Source: an uncultured Robiginitomaculum sp. (GTDB lineage Bacteria; Pseudomonadota; Alphaproteobacteria; Caulobacterales; Maricaulaceae). Taken from it: a DNA stretch of 5,732 bases. Of this stretch, positions 5,081-5,732 are shown piece by piece. Below the pieces are notes generated by a model. It did not search any database and had not been told where the DNA came from. It saw only the letters and a list, made by a program, of their open reading frames with translations. Position 1 is the stretch's first letter. The number at the start of each line of letters is the position of its first letter. The position numbers were made by a program, and so were the translations under genes. The DNA is taken from positions 1 through 5,732 of the forward strand of contig CALKXN010000263.1 of assembly GCA_938003555.1 (NCBI GenBank), read 5' to 3'.

Positions 5081-5732
5081 ATGGCTTATAAAACAATCGA
5101 AGTCTCTGAAGAGGGCCGCATTGGCATTATTCAATTTGACCGTCCCAAAGCACTCAACGCACTCAATTCTGAACTATCCGGTGAAGTCGCGCAGGCTTTG
5201 CGACGCTTTGAAGCGAATGACGACATTGGATGCGTAATTTTCACAGGCTCAGAGAAAGCCTTTGCCGCCGGAGCGGATATTAAAGAGATGCAGCCCAAAG
5301 GGTTCATGGAGCATTATCGCTCTGACATCTTCGATAATTGGGAAACTTTGGTCAATTTCCGCAAACCGACGATTGCTGCCGTGGCCGGCTACGCATTGGG
5401 CGGGGGCTGTGAAGTGGCCATGATGTGCGATATTATCATCGCCGCTGACACCGCTAAATTCGGACAGCCCGAGATCACGCTAGGCGTTATGCCCGGCATG
5501 GGCGGTACGCAGCGCCTCATTCGCGCGGTGGGCAAGTATAAAGCCATGGATATGTGCCTAACGGGTCGCCGCATGGACGCCGCTGAGGCGGTCGGGTGCG
5601 GTCTCGCCTCACGCGTTGTGCCCGCTGACGAACTTATGGAGACGGCGAAGGCCGCCGCAGCGACAATTGCAGGCCACAGCTTACCTATTGCGATGATGAC
5701 AAAAGAGACCATCAACGCGGCGCAAGAGATGA
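5081..5732 (+). CDS. Enoyl-CoA hydratase (crotonase family), 3' end outside window
   Basis: 217 residues are visible; the family is usually about 258 long, so roughly 40 C-terminal residues lie beyond the edge. The enzyme adds water to trans-2-enoyl-CoA in beta-oxidation and related acyl-CoA catabolism. The oxyanion-hole segments are [10 protein letters not shown] (60-69) and ALGGGCE (105-111). Both catalytic glutamates of true hydratases are present: E111, and E131 in [18 protein letters not shown] (138-146) is also typical. Having both Glu favours hydratase over isomerase members of the superfamily. GAGAGA at 5070-5075 is a modest ribosome-binding site. A TTGACA at 5012-5017 could be a -35, but no good -10 follows at 17-18 bases. 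Position after mutM matches the alphaproteobacterial order leading to rpsT and dnaA. A minus-strand frame at 5389-5715 is a shadow of this gene. Confidence 0.95.
   Translation, partial: MAYKTIEVSEEGRIGIIQFDRPKALNALNSELSGEVAQALRRFEANDDIGCVIFTGSEKAFAAGADIKEMQPKGFMEHYRSDIFDNWETLVNFRKPTIAAVAGYALGGGCEVAMMCDIIIAADTAKFGQPEITLGVMPGMGGTQRLIRAVGKYKAMDMCLTGRRMDAAEAVGCGLASRVVPADELMETAKAAAATIAGHSLPIAMMTKETINAAQEM

Noticed and set aside
5389..5715. Minus-strand open frame over the hydratase gene
   Set aside because: The plus strand encodes crotonase motifs through this whole stretch; the minus frame is low-complexity and without homology.

Overview
The window looks like chromosomal DNA from an alphaproteobacterium. 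The right-hand part carries ubiE divergent from mutM, followed by an enoyl-CoA hydratase gene. This matches the origin-proximal order known in many Alphaproteobacteria (ubiE, mutM, ech, rpsT, dnaA). The left ~1.1 kb is visibly richer in A+T (541-600 has 25 G+C of 60; 4201-4260 has 38 of 60). At its edge is the tail of a gene resembling a Bacteroidetes-type DUF4837 protein, so the left end may be transferred DNA, a recombination junction or an assembly join.

Layout: 2-148 (+) is a C-terminal fragment. 149-274 shows no gene. 275-1059 (-) holds a monothiol glutaredoxin gene followed by a [2Fe-2S] ferredoxin gene. 1060-1191 is non-coding, with a 15-bp inverted repeat and a C7 run. 1192-2488 (-) is a tight three-gene operon: a 55-residue two-helix membrane protein, a group III truncated haemoglobin and an alternative oxidase (AOX). 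2489-2568 is the divergent control region, with a strong promoter-like sequence and a 23-bp imperfect palindrome over the predicted start point. 2569-3299 (+) encodes an NsrR-type Rrf2 regulator with intact cluster ligands, overlapped by 4 bases with a stand-alone DUF1971 gene. 3315-4112 (-) is ubiE, 4157-5008 (+) is mutM, and 5081 to the window end (+) is an enoyl-CoA hydratase gene cut by the edge.

The centre (1192-3299) reads as one nitric-oxide response unit. NsrR senses NO through its Fe-S cluster and represses a divergent operon. Its products could bind or detoxify NO or O2 (globin) and keep ubiquinol oxidation running when NO blocks haem-copper oxidases (AOX). The 55-residue membrane protein and the DUF1971 protein are the unexplained members. 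UbiE, next door, makes the ubiquinone whose reduced form AOX would use, but it is convergent and belongs to the housekeeping block, so that link may be chance.
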